Part shown: piece by piece, positions 17,395-26,005 of the stretch | How the letters are laid out: each line of letters opens with the position of its first letter | Numbering within the stretch: position 1 is the stretch's first letter | Assembly (NCBI RefSeq): GCF_003464595.1 | Contig: NZ_QRZF01000015.1 | Span: 1-64,000 of the forward strand | Direction of reading: 5' to 3' | Length of the DNA stretch: 64,000 bases | Source of the DNA: Bacteroides intestinalis | Lineage (GTDB): Bacteria; Bacteroidota; Bacteroidia; Bacteroidales; Bacteroidaceae | Program-made: the position numbers and the translations under genes | Notes under the pieces: generated by a model | What the model was told of the DNA's origin: nothing | The model's input: only the letters and a program-made list of their open reading frames with translations | The model's database searches: none

Positions 17395-18912
17395 TTATCC
17401 ATTTTGTAACACATCTTCTTTCTCTGGTGCAGTAGGTTCCGGTCGTCTTTCAGGGGCAAACGGATCGAAATAATAAATATTTTTGGTATCCAGCCAATGC
17501 AGGAAAAAGGGCAAGCGCCGCATAAAACGACTATAATCTTTCCGTCCGGCAGGTGTCCAGGCTGCCTCGGCAAGTGCAATAAGACGTGGAAAGACCATAA
17601 AATCCAATCGTTTAACATCAGCGACGCGTTCTGTCCAAAGTGAGTACTGCATACCCATAATCTGACTTTCATACCCCTTAAACAGATGTTCTATCGAAAT
17701 AGGGAATGAGAAAACATCCTCTATCGGATTATATCCATCCCAGTAACGCCCAACATTGTGTGTGGAATACTGCACAAAGTCGCCATACATCGGACGACGC
17801 GGAGTCATAATAACACGATATCCACTTTCGAGAGCTTTCAACAACTGATACCTACGATCATGACGCCACCACATCACTACTGCTTTATCCGGCGATACAC
17901 CGGCATCCACAATCTCATCCCAACCGATCATTGTTTTACCTTTGGCAGCAATAATATCTGCCACACGGCGCACAAAGTATTGCTCCAATCCGGTTTCATT
18001 CATTAATTGTTTATCTTTAATAAACTGCTGTATCTGTGAATCTGTAAACCATTCCTGATTACCGAAATGCACTTCATCACCTCCAATATGAATATAAGGA
18101 GAGGGGAACAGAGTAATCAGTTCATCCAGCACATCACTTATGAAACGGAAAGTTTCTTCTTTGCAAGGGTGAAAAGTAAAATCTTTCCATCGCCCCTCAC
18201 CACCACCGGACAATTCCGGATAGGCACGGCAAGCAGCAGTGGCATGTCCGGGCATATCGAATTCCGGCACAATCATAATGTGCCGTGCAGCTGCATAGGC
18301 AACAATATCTTTAATATCCTCCTGCGTATAGAAAGCAGCAGGTGCCGACGGATCATGATAATTCCCTTTGGATCCAACCTTTGTCAACAAAGGATATTTC
18401 TTTATTTCAATACGCCATCCCGGTTCATCCGTCAGATGCCAATGAAAAACATTCAGGCGAAGAGAAGCCATTATATCAAGTAACTGCTTGACTTTCTCCT
18501 TGCCAAAGAAATGGCGGCTCTCGTCGAGCATAAAACCCCGCCACGAATAACGGGGAGCATCATTGATTACACAAGCGCTTGTAGTACCTTTCCCGGAACG
18601 CAAGAGTTGCTTCAAAGTTTCTTCTCCCCGGAATGCTCCGGTTACGGTAGCCGATTGAATAAAAACTGAATCGGGAGTTATCTCCAAACGATAAGCCTCA
18701 TCAGCCCCCGTAGTGCAATCCGGTGTAATGCGTTGTATGACTCGTGACGGAAGTACATTATTTGTCTCAAGTACCTTGTTTTCGGCAATAGACAGTACGA
18801 ACTCTCCTTTTGCCGGGCGATATTGTGCCGGTTCAGGAATCACATTTTGTGCAGAGATAAAGACTGGCAGAAAAAGACTTACTGCCAACAGGTTAATTTT
18901 AGTTGTCATCAT
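17395..18912 (-). CDS. GH20 beta-N-acetylhexosaminidase
   Basis: A 505-residue secreted enzyme with a signal peptide (residues 1-21, ending in ISAQ). It carries the GH20 domain: HWHLTDEPGWRIEI, PEFDMPGHA, the catalytic Asp-Glu in HIGGDEVHF (about 276-284), MIGWDEI and VVMWWRHD. It would remove terminal GlcNAc or GalNAc from glycans by substrate-assisted catalysis. Its start overlaps the GH92 stop by four bases, and its stop is 17 bases from the convergent VirE-like gene. It is the last gene of the GDSL-GH92-GH20 operon. Confidence 0.93.
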   Translation of the reverse strand: MMTTKINLLAVSLFLPVFISAQNVIPEPAQYRPAKGEFVLSIAENKVLETNNVLPSRVIQRITPDCTTGADEAYRLEITPDSVFIQSATVTGAFRGEETLKQLLRSGKGTTSACVINDAPRYSWRGFMLDESRHFFGKEKVKQLLDIMASLRLNVFHWHLTDEPGWRIEIKKYPLLTKVGSKGNYHDPSAPAAFYTQEDIKDIVAYAAARHIMIVPEFDMPGHATAACRAYPELSGGGEGRWKDFTFHPCKEETFRFISDVLDELITLFPSPYIHIGGDEVHFGNQEWFTDSQIQQFIKDKQLMNETGLEQYFVRRVADIIAAKGKTMIGWDEIVDAGVSPDKAVVMWWRHDRRYQLLKALESGYRVIMTPRRPMYGDFVQYSTHNVGRYWDGYNPIEDVFSFPISIEHLFKGYESQIMGMQYSLWTERVADVKRLDFMVFPRLIALAEAAWTPAGRKDYSRFMRRLPFFLHWLDTKNIYYFDPFAPERRPEPTAPEKEDVLQNG

Positions 18913-21200
18913 TGATATATCTTAAAACAATTTCCCATTTCAAGTTCCAGTACCCCACCCTTCACGATCTCATTATGCGTTATCCACAAACGGTTCAATT
19001 TCTTACCGTTCAATGATACCGACTGAATATAGATATTCTGAGGCGAGTTATTATGCGCTATGATTTTGAAATTCTTACCGGAATAGAAATGCGTATCCAG
19101 GTTTATCACTACGCTTTCGAAGACAGGACTGGTAATCTCATAACGGGGATTTCCCGGACAAACCGGATGAATACCCATAGCCGCCAGTACATACCATGCC
19201 GACATCTGCCCTACATCTTCGTTTCCACACAATCCCAGAACATCATCACCATAAGCTTTATCACAAATCTTTCTCGTCCACTTCTGTGTCAGCCACGGGC
19301 AAGAAGAGTAATTGAAAAGGAATGGTACATGATGGTTCGGTTCATTAGGATGATTATAATAATCGTTCCATAAAAAATCTTCCGGAACATTGGCAAAGAA
19401 CTCTTCCAGTTCCGCATCAAACTTCTTTTGTCCTCCCATCAGAGCTTTCATTCCGTCAATGTCATGAGGGACAAACCAACCTTGCTGGAAAGGATTGCTT
19501 TCCGTGGTACCCTGATCCTGTGCCGTACGACCTCGCCAAGGCAACCAGCCTCCACCCTTCACGCGGGCACAAAACCACTGCACGCTATCGCACCACACAT
19601 TCCGGTAAGCTTTGGCACGCTTTTCATATTCAGCTGCTTCTTTCTTTTTGCCCAAGGAACTCATGAGTTGTCCTAAGCACCAATCCGTATAAGCATACTC
19701 CAAAGTATGGGAAAGACTGCCGGGAGTATATCCCAGATCTCCATTACCAAACTGCTTCTGTGTATTCGCAGCATACTCAACGGCTTTCTGTACATCGTAC
19801 TCCCGGATCCCCTTTTCATAGGCATCCGCCAGTACTGAGATAGCGGGATTTCCCAACATACAGCCAGAATATGCATTCACTACTTCCCAACGTGGGAAAT
19901 ACTCCTTCCCACTTAATTGGGCAATCTGGATCAAAGAGTTTATCTCATCATTCACCAATCGGGGATTAATCAATGTTTGCAATGGGAACTGACTACGGAA
20001 TACATCCCAACCGCTAAATACAGTACGATAGGTAAAATTCTCCGTTTGGTGAATCTTCTTATCCGCACCTATATACCGGCCGTCGCAATCGGAGAAGCAA
20101 CGTGGATCGATCATTGTATGATACAAAGAGGTATAAAAGATAGTCTTATCCCTTTCGCTTCCCTCAACCTTCACCGAAGAGAGTGCCTGATTCCACAGAT
20201 TACGTGTATTTTCTTTTACCCGCTCAAAATTCCAGTCCGGAATATCCTGTTCCAGATTGCGCTGGGCACCTTCCATGCTGACAAATGATATACCGCACTT
20301 CAGTTGCACCTGTTCGTCTTTCCGGGTAGGAAACTCTGTATAAAAGCCCAAATGCTTTCCCTGTGCCTTCCCGGGAGCAGGTATGAGCCGGGCATCCTTA
20401 ATATAGTTGAAATAGGCCGGATTGTCATTGGCATCATTCTTTCTGCTAACACCCTCAGGAATAGAAGCACTCCAAACGCCGTATTCCGTCAATGGGCGAT
20501 CGAAACAGCAATAGAAGTAAACGGTATAATCAGATTTCCCCGAACCGTTTCCCCAACCTCCACAAGCGGGCGTGCATTTCATCCATCCCCGAATCGTATA
20601 TTCGTCCACTTTTTCCACATACTGTTCATCGGATGTGCCACCAATTCTACGGGCCAGATCGATCTGGATACGTGACTTCTCCGACTCCGGATATGTGAAA
20701 CGCAGAATCCCCGAACGAGGTGCGGATGTCAGTTCCACCTTCACCTGATAATCTTGCAAGTATACCGAATAGTATCCGGCCTGTGTAATCTCCGTATCAT
20801 GGGAATAGCTGGAACAGTAACCTTCTTCCGGTTTATTTTCGGTACCCTTGAATGTTCGTAATGGTCCGGTGGTAGGCATTACCAGAAAGTTTCCGAAATC
20901 GCCATACCAGCCAATGCCGCTTAAATGCGTAAAGCTGAAGCCTTCGATAGTAGAATGATGCCACGAATATCCGGGACCGTTATCACCACCGGTTTTAGTA
21001 TCCGGACTCAACTGTACAAGTCCGAAAGGAGTACAACTTCCCGGAAAGGTTTTCCCCAATCCATGCCCCGACTTTCCGGCCTCTGCCGACGTTGAAGCAC
21101 CAATAATCGTATTGACATAATCCACCGGCTCTTTTTGAGCAAATGACAGAGTAGAAAAAGAAATCAATAAAGCGGATAGCCAAAGTCTGCCATATTCCAT
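18909..21200 (-). CDS. GH92 alpha-mannosidase
   Basis: A 763-residue protein with a signal peptide (residues 1-21, SFAQ end) and the GH92 pattern: VNTIIGAS near the start, LSPDTKTGGDNGPGYSW, FSFTHLSGIG, GWDVFRSQFPL and GNEDVGQMSAWYVLAAMG. GH92 enzymes are calcium-dependent exo-mannosidases acting on alpha-linked mannose in N-glycans or fungal mannan. It sits between the GDSL esterase (21-base gap) and the GH20 gene (4-base overlap), which suggests host or yeast glycan as a target. Confidence 0.93.
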   Translation of the reverse strand: MEYGRLWLSALLISFSTLSFAQKEPVDYVNTIIGASTSAEAGKSGHGLGKTFPGSCTPFGLVQLSPDTKTGGDNGPGYSWHHSTIEGFSFTHLSGIGWYGDFGNFLVMPTTGPLRTFKGTENKPEEGYCSSYSHDTEITQAGYYSVYLQDYQVKVELTSAPRSGILRFTYPESEKSRIQIDLARRIGGTSDEQYVEKVDEYTIRGWMKCTPACGGWGNGSGKSDYTVYFYCCFDRPLTEYGVWSASIPEGVSRKNDANDNPAYFNYIKDARLIPAPGKAQGKHLGFYTEFPTRKDEQVQLKCGISFVSMEGAQRNLEQDIPDWNFERVKENTRNLWNQALSSVKVEGSERDKTIFYTSLYHTMIDPRCFSDCDGRYIGADKKIHQTENFTYRTVFSGWDVFRSQFPLQTLINPRLVNDEINSLIQIAQLSGKEYFPRWEVVNAYSGCMLGNPAISVLADAYEKGIREYDVQKAVEYAANTQKQFGNGDLGYTPGSLSHTLEYAYTDWCLGQLMSSLGKKKEAAEYEKRAKAYRNVWCDSVQWFCARVKGGGWLPWRGRTAQDQGTTESNPFQQGWFVPHDIDGMKALMGGQKKFDAELEEFFANVPEDFLWNDYYNHPNEPNHHVPFLFNYSSCPWLTQKWTRKICDKAYGDDVLGLCGNEDVGQMSAWYVLAAMGIHPVCPGNPRYEITSPVFESVVINLDTHFYSGKNFKIIAHNNSPQNIYIQSVSLNGKKLNRLWITHNEIVKGGVLELEMGNCFKIYQ

Positions 21201-21221
21201 AGAATAATAAATTAGAATGAG

Positions 21222-22286
21222 TTACCGGATATGTTTTTTGATTAACGGATATAATACTTCCGCATAGCGCATAAAGCCCAGATCTGTAAAATGAATACCA
21301 TCAACAGTAGCCTCACCATCGTGCCCGATGATATCCTTTGAAGAAAGAAGATAGATATTCTTCTCACCCTTTTTCTTCATTGACTGGAAAATAGCCGCAA
21401 TCGTTTCATTTTTAGCTTTCACTTCCCTTGCAATCTTTTTATCGAAACGGGAATGAGTGAAAATAGGATCTTCTACAAAAAGTATGGGAGTATCGGGATG
21501 TTTGCTGCGAACGATCGAGTAGAATTTCTCCGCCCGTTCCTTCATCTGTTCCACTGTGGCATTAGGAAGGAAATCAAGCACAAACATGGAAGCATCGACC
21601 GTAGCTATAAGTTCCGCAATCTCCAGATCGAGCAAAGCATTACCACTAAATCCTAAATTGATACATTCACGATTGAGCCAACGTTCCAGAATATTGGTAT
21701 GGGCCATTCCGGGACGGGAAGCACAACCACCCTGTAAAATACTGGTTCCATAAAAAACAACGGGCTTCTCACGTACCGGCAAACTGACTTCAGGTTGGTC
21801 AAGCGTCGAAAGGCTATCCACACCAATGGCTAATGAGGTGACTCCGTCATACAAAGAAAGATATAAAAGATATTCCCGTTCTTCAGGATCCATATTCTTC
21901 ACGATAGTAGCCTCATTTACCTTTCCCTGAGGCCGCCCGCTACCGGCAAAGACCCACTTACCATCTTGCAGGCAATACAGATCCAACCCTTTGATTCCGG
22001 TAGGAGTCATATGATTCATACTTCTGTTATCCCTCACTTCCCACTTTGCCCCAATGCATGTAGAGTTGGAACGGAAGCGCAAAGCAAGCCCGGCACTATT
22101 GCGTCCCAATTCCCAAAGCGGTTTGCGGGAAACAGATTCCAAAGAAGCCGGAAGGCGTTCGTAACGGGTAAGAGTAGCATCCGTAGCTTTGCCTAACAGG
22201 GGAAAAGCGGAAGCATCGTGATAAAGAAGCTGGGCATGAGTAGAGGCTGCCAGCAGCAATCCGAAAATTAAAGCTTTGGTTCTCAT
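21222..22286 (-). CDS. SGNH/GDSL-type hydrolase with GxDLY N-terminal domain
   Basis: A 354-residue protein with a signal peptide (1-18, THAQ end). An N-terminal beta domain contains GLDLYCLQDG, the GxDLY motif of the PF14607 type, and is followed by an SGNH esterase domain: YGTSILQGGCASRPG (nucleophile Ser), LGFSGNALLD, LDFLPN and, near the C-terminus, DGIHFTDLGF with the catalytic Asp and His. It probably removes acyl groups from glycans in the periplasm. It is the first gene of the GH92-GH20 operon, with a promoter box at 22311-22318. Confidence 0.9.
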   Translation of the reverse strand: MRTKALIFGLLLAASTHAQLLYHDASAFPLLGKATDATLTRYERLPASLESVSRKPLWELGRNSAGLALRFRSNSTCIGAKWEVRDNRSMNHMTPTGIKGLDLYCLQDGKWVFAGSGRPQGKVNEATIVKNMDPEEREYLLYLSLYDGVTSLAIGVDSLSTLDQPEVSLPVREKPVVFYGTSILQGGCASRPGMAHTNILERWLNRECINLGFSGNALLDLEIAELIATVDASMFVLDFLPNATVEQMKERAEKFYSIVRSKHPDTPILFVEDPIFTHSRFDKKIAREVKAKNETIAAIFQSMKKKGEKNIYLLSSKDIIGHDGEATVDGIHFTDLGFMRYAEVLYPLIKKHIR

Positions 22287-22310
22287 GATTTAATAGATAT
22301 TAAGATGACC

Positions 22311-22318
22311 CAAAGTTA
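22311..22318 (-). promoter_or_regulatory. -7 box (TAACTTTG on the minus strand) for the GDSL-GH92-GH20 operon
   Basis: CAAAGTTA on the plus strand reads TAACTTTG on the minus strand and lies 25 bases ahead of the start codon at 22286. The divergent TlpA-like gene has its own box at 22393, so the two promoters share one 130-base gap. Confidence 0.55.
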
Positions 22319-22379
22319 CACTGAAAAACTACATTTTTCATTCGTTTTACATCAATTAACAAGCAAGATGTTCTACAAA

Positions 22380-22400
22380 TACGAAAGATTCGTAACTTTG
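22380..22400 (+). promoter_or_regulatory. Palindromic operator overlapping -7 box of the TlpA-like gene
   Basis: TACGAAAGATTCGTA (22380-22394) is palindromic apart from its three central bases, and its last TA is the start of the -7 box TAACTTTG (22393-22400). The same arrangement is found in front of the BlaI-type gene at 36496-36516, so it is a likely BlaI-type operator. The start codon is at 22417. Confidence 0.6.
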
Positions 22401-22416
22401 GTAAAAACTATATAGT

Positions 22417-24318
22417 ATGAAAAAACTCAATTTTCTCCTTAGCAGTCTGCTACTATGCATATGCTGCACCATTCAAGCTAAAAACAAAGTGATTGAACAA
22501 CCTCCGTTCGTCGTAAGTAGCACCACCTCTATTGAAGTCAGCCAGGTCGAAATCAGTGACACGGCTACAGTCCTGCACATTTTTGCCAAATACCGGCCTA
22601 AAAACTGGATAAAGATTGCTTCGGGAAGTTACTTGCAAGATAATAACGGAAAGACTTACCAACTACGTTCGGGCATAGGCATCACGCCGGATGCAGAGTT
22701 CTGGATGCCGGAATCCGGTGAAGCTGAGTTTCAGCTGGTATTTCCTCCTCTTCCCGCATCCGTTACATCCATCGACTTCACAGAAGGTGCCGACGTTGAA
22801 AATGGATTCAGTATTTGGGGAATCCAGTTGAAAGGCAATAATCTGCCGAAGTTAGTACTACCGAAAGAGGCTGTTATCCATAAAGCAGACAAAGAAACTG
22901 CCCTGCCGAACCCTGTCATCGAATATGGTAAAGCTACCTTGAAAGGTAAGTTATTGGATTTCCGTCCCGGCATGTCCAAGACCATGACTCTGGTATCATG
23001 GGAAAGTGCCAAAGGCGATATATCGGAAGTGCTGGTAGATATCCAACCGGATGGTAGTTTCAGCAAAGAAATATCCTTGGCAGGTACTACACCCGTTTCT
23101 ATATATATGTCCGGCAGCTCACCCCTCCAACTATTTATGGAACCGGGAAAAACGACTGAAGCATATATCAATTTGCGTGAGATCTCCCGCCGCCGGTCTA
23201 AATTCCATAGCGAGGAGAAGCCTTATGGAGAGATTATATACATTAACGGCCCCTTAGCAACTGTTGCACAAGAATTGAATCAGGATATGCCCGACACCAA
23301 TGTACAAGATAAGGTATATAAGGACATGAAAGCATTTGCCGGTATGGATATAGACACTTACAAATCAAAAGTACTGGAGTTGTCTGCTGAAGTGCAAACG
23401 GAAATAGATAAACTCCCATGCAGTCTGGCAACACGTCAAGTACTCACCATCAACAATAAGCTGTCCACAATTGGGTTATTGCGTTTAGTTGCAAATACAC
23501 TGACATCAGCTGCCATACAGACCAATCAGATAACACGCGAAGAAGCTCAAAAATACTTTATGGAACGGGCACAGAAAATACCGGCTGACTATATTCCAAA
23601 TGCTAACTTTGCAATACTGAACGATCTGCAAGCCACCCTGTCCAGCAATTACTCAAACATCGTAATCGGTTATTATCAGAAAAGTGATGACCTTGCCAAA
23701 ACTTGGGGAACAGACAACGGTATCTTCTTTGACATCGTCCGGGTTATTCCCCTTTATCAAAGCATCAAGAATTTCACTCCGCTGACTGAAGAGCAAATTA
23801 GCACAATCAACACTTTCCCTTCCGCTTATCGTGAAATGCTGACTGTGGCCAATGATGAACTCCTGGCAAAGATTGAAGCCAATAAGAAAAAGACGGGATT
23901 CACAGTAAATGAAGCCGGTGAAGTCAGCGATGAAGACCTCTTTGCTTCCATCATCAGTAAGTTCAGTGGAAAAGTGTTACTGGTTGATTTCTGGGCTACC
24001 TGGTGCGGTCCATGCCGCATGGCTAACAAAGAAATGATTCCAATGAAGGAAGAATTAAAAGATAAGGATATTGTGTATTTGTATATCACCGGTGAGACAT
24101 CTCCGCTGAAGACATGGGAAAATATGATTCCTGATATTCATGGTGAACATTACCGTGTGACAGCCGCCCAATGGAATTTCTTAGGCAAGAGTTTCAATGT
24201 TTCAGGTGTTCCCACCTACCTCATTATTGACCGCGAAGGAAATATAAAATACAGACAAGTAGGTTTCCCCGGCGTTAAAACGATGAAAGAAGAGCTTCTG
24301 AAAGTAACCGACCAATAA
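22417..24318 (+). CDS. TlpA-like thiol-disulfide oxidoreductase with long N-terminal region
   Basis: A 633-residue exported protein; the signal peptide covers about residues 1-21. The C-terminal ~140 residues are a thioredoxin/TlpA domain with the active site WCGPC (Cys530 and Cys533) and a late cis-Pro segment SGVPTYLII. The N-terminal ~480 residues include beta-rich and helical parts like the large Bacteroides TlpA relatives. It would act on periplasmic thiols or disulfides. It lies among glycan-degrading genes on the other strand but has its own promoter with a putative BlaI-type operator, so it probably is not part of the polysaccharide locus. Confidence 0.88.
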   Translation: MKKLNFLLSSLLLCICCTIQAKNKVIEQPPFVVSSTTSIEVSQVEISDTATVLHIFAKYRPKNWIKIASGSYLQDNNGKTYQLRSGIGITPDAEFWMPESGEAEFQLVFPPLPASVTSIDFTEGADVENGFSIWGIQLKGNNLPKLVLPKEAVIHKADKETALPNPVIEYGKATLKGKLLDFRPGMSKTMTLVSWESAKGDISEVLVDIQPDGSFSKEISLAGTTPVSIYMSGSSPLQLFMEPGKTTEAYINLREISRRRSKFHSEEKPYGEIIYINGPLATVAQELNQDMPDTNVQDKVYKDMKAFAGMDIDTYKSKVLELSAEVQTEIDKLPCSLATRQVLTINNKLSTIGLLRLVANTLTSAAIQTNQITREEAQKYFMERAQKIPADYIPNANFAILNDLQATLSSNYSNIVIGYYQKSDDLAKTWGTDNGIFFDIVRVIPLYQSIKNFTPLTEEQISTINTFPSAYREMLTVANDELLAKIEANKKKTGFTVNEAGEVSDEDLFASIISKFSGKVLLVDFWATWCGPCRMANKEMIPMKEELKDKDIVYLYITGETSPLKTWENMIPDIHGEHYRVTAAQWNFLGKSFNVSGVPTYLIIDREGNIKYRQVGFPGVKTMKEELLKVTDQ

Positions 24319-24356
24319 GAAAGAAGTACCGGACGGTACGAAGCCCGTTAAAAAGA

Positions 24357-24405
24357 AATGGCACTGCCCATCATTTACACTCAATGATGAACAGTGCCAT
24401 TCGTT
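24357..24405. terminator. Bidirectional terminator between convergent genes
   Basis: A long stem pairs 24357-24375 with 24383-24401, interrupted only by a 2-by-2 bulge, and is followed by CGTTTTATTTC on the plus strand. It separates the TlpA-like gene (plus) from the GH109-like gene (minus). Confidence 0.8.
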
Positions 24406-24423
24406 TTATTTCTCACCCGATTC

Positions 24424-25956
24424 CTACTTCCAGTCCTCGGCTCCTTTTTCTTTCAATTTGCTTGTAAAGGCTTTAGCTTTATCCATAGTCTCTTTTTCTT
24501 CTTCGGGACTTGCATAAGCAAACTTATAGCCTTTTATAACATTCCATTCGCCACGGGTAAAATCAGGGAATTCCACAGCAGCACAATTGTTATCCATAGA
24601 AAGCTCACCCAATTCTGCCAGACAGCACCATTCTGCCAAGTCGTATACATCCAGATCCAAAGGTAAACCGTTCTGCAAGCAATATACCAAACGGCTATCC
24701 ATAATGAAGTCCATACCTCCATGGCCTCCTACTTCCTTAGCCATTTCACCATACTTCTTTAATATCGGATGCTGGAACTTTTCTACAAGCGCTTCCATTT
24801 CCTCCTTAGGCAAAAAGCTGTGGGTATTCAGATTATCAACTTGCGGTTCTACTCCCGAAGCGCTCAATTGCTTAGCATCAAGAGCATAACCCTGAATCGG
24901 ATACTTATTGGCAAAGCCTTTGGTTCCGGTAAGCTGATACAAACGGTTATAAGGTTGCGGTGTCATCACATTATGTTGAATCTCGATAACTTTTCCGTTT
25001 GCCGTACGAATCAGTGTAGTTGTATGGTCACCGTTACGGAAATCATCACACTTCTCTCCGGTTCTCTTTTCTACCAGATCCTTACCTACAACCGACTTGG
25101 TATCCATAGCTACCAACGTTACCATACGGTCGCCACGATGGATATCGAATGCTTGCGCCACAGGACCAAGACCGTGAGTAGCATACACATCACCACGATG
25201 TTTCTTGTTGTAATCCAAACGCCATCCCAGTTTATCATTCTCACCGTTTTTCCAATAATGATCCCAGAACGGGCTCAATTCATGGATGTAAGCACCTTGT
25301 CCACGAATCACTTCACCAAACACTCCTTGCTGTGCCATGTTCAGCGTATTCATTTCAAACCAGTCATAGCAACAGTTTTCCAGTATCATACAATGTTTAC
25401 GGGTCTTTTCACTCATATTGATCAAGTCCCAACATTCCTGAAGATTCATAGCCGAAGGAACTTCTATAGCTACATGTTTGCCGTTTTCCATAGCACACAT
25501 TGCTACAGGAAAGTGATGCAACCAGTCGGTAGCAATATAAACCAAGTCTATGTCATCGCGTTTACAAAGTTCTTCGTATCCTTTCTCTCCGGAATAAACA
25601 GCTGCCTTAGGCAAAGATGCTTTCTGCAAATACTTCTGGCAGCCCTCAGCACGTGATTGTTCATAATCACAAAGAGCCACGATCTGCGTACCGGGAATAT
25701 GGGTAAAACGCTCTACAGCACCGGGGCCACGCATACCCAATCCTACGAATCCTACTCTAACGACTTCCATCTTCGGGGCGGTCAGCCCAATCACACTCTG
25801 CTGCCCAGCCGGACGCTCGGGAGTTTTCACAATAATAGTTCCATTCTTCCATTCCCACTGAGTACCCTTGTCATTGGTTTGCACAGTAGAAGTTTGAGAC
25901 GTGCATGCACATAATGCGACGCACATACCCAACAACAATGATTTCAAAACCTTCAT
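24424..25956 (-). CDS. Gfo/Idh/MocA-family protein, GH109-like (alpha-N-acetylgalactosaminidase type)
   Basis: A 510-residue lipoprotein (box LCAC, Cys18). The N-terminal Rossmann fold has VGFVGLGMRGPGAVERF and IVALCDYEQSRAE for NAD binding, followed by EVPSAMN, LENCCYDWFE and HGLGPVAQAFDIHRGDRM, as in GH109. GH109 enzymes use NAD+ in an oxidation-elimination route to remove GalNAc. It is the last gene of the sus operon (49-base gap to GH2). Other Gfo/Idh glycosidases share this fold, so the substrate is not certain. Confidence 0.82.
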   Translation of the reverse strand: MKVLKSLLLGMCVALCACTSQTSTVQTNDKGTQWEWKNGTIIVKTPERPAGQQSVIGLTAPKMEVVRVGFVGLGMRGPGAVERFTHIPGTQIVALCDYEQSRAEGCQKYLQKASLPKAAVYSGEKGYEELCKRDDIDLVYIATDWLHHFPVAMCAMENGKHVAIEVPSAMNLQECWDLINMSEKTRKHCMILENCCYDWFEMNTLNMAQQGVFGEVIRGQGAYIHELSPFWDHYWKNGENDKLGWRLDYNKKHRGDVYATHGLGPVAQAFDIHRGDRMVTLVAMDTKSVVGKDLVEKRTGEKCDDFRNGDHTTTLIRTANGKVIEIQHNVMTPQPYNRLYQLTGTKGFANKYPIQGYALDAKQLSASGVEPQVDNLNTHSFLPKEEMEALVEKFQHPILKKYGEMAKEVGGHGGMDFIMDSRLVYCLQNGLPLDLDVYDLAEWCCLAELGELSMDNNCAAVEFPDFTRGEWNVIKGYKFAYASPEEEKETMDKAKAFTSKLKEKGAEDWK

Positions 25957-26005
25957 GTTATATTAAATTTAAAGTAAATAATTAATTCATCAGTTCAAAA
26001 AAGTA

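Noticed and set aside
24769..25656. 295-codon open frame on the plus strand
   Set aside because: It lies wholly within the GH109-like gene on the other strand, has no family-like content, and its neighbours support the minus-strand gene.
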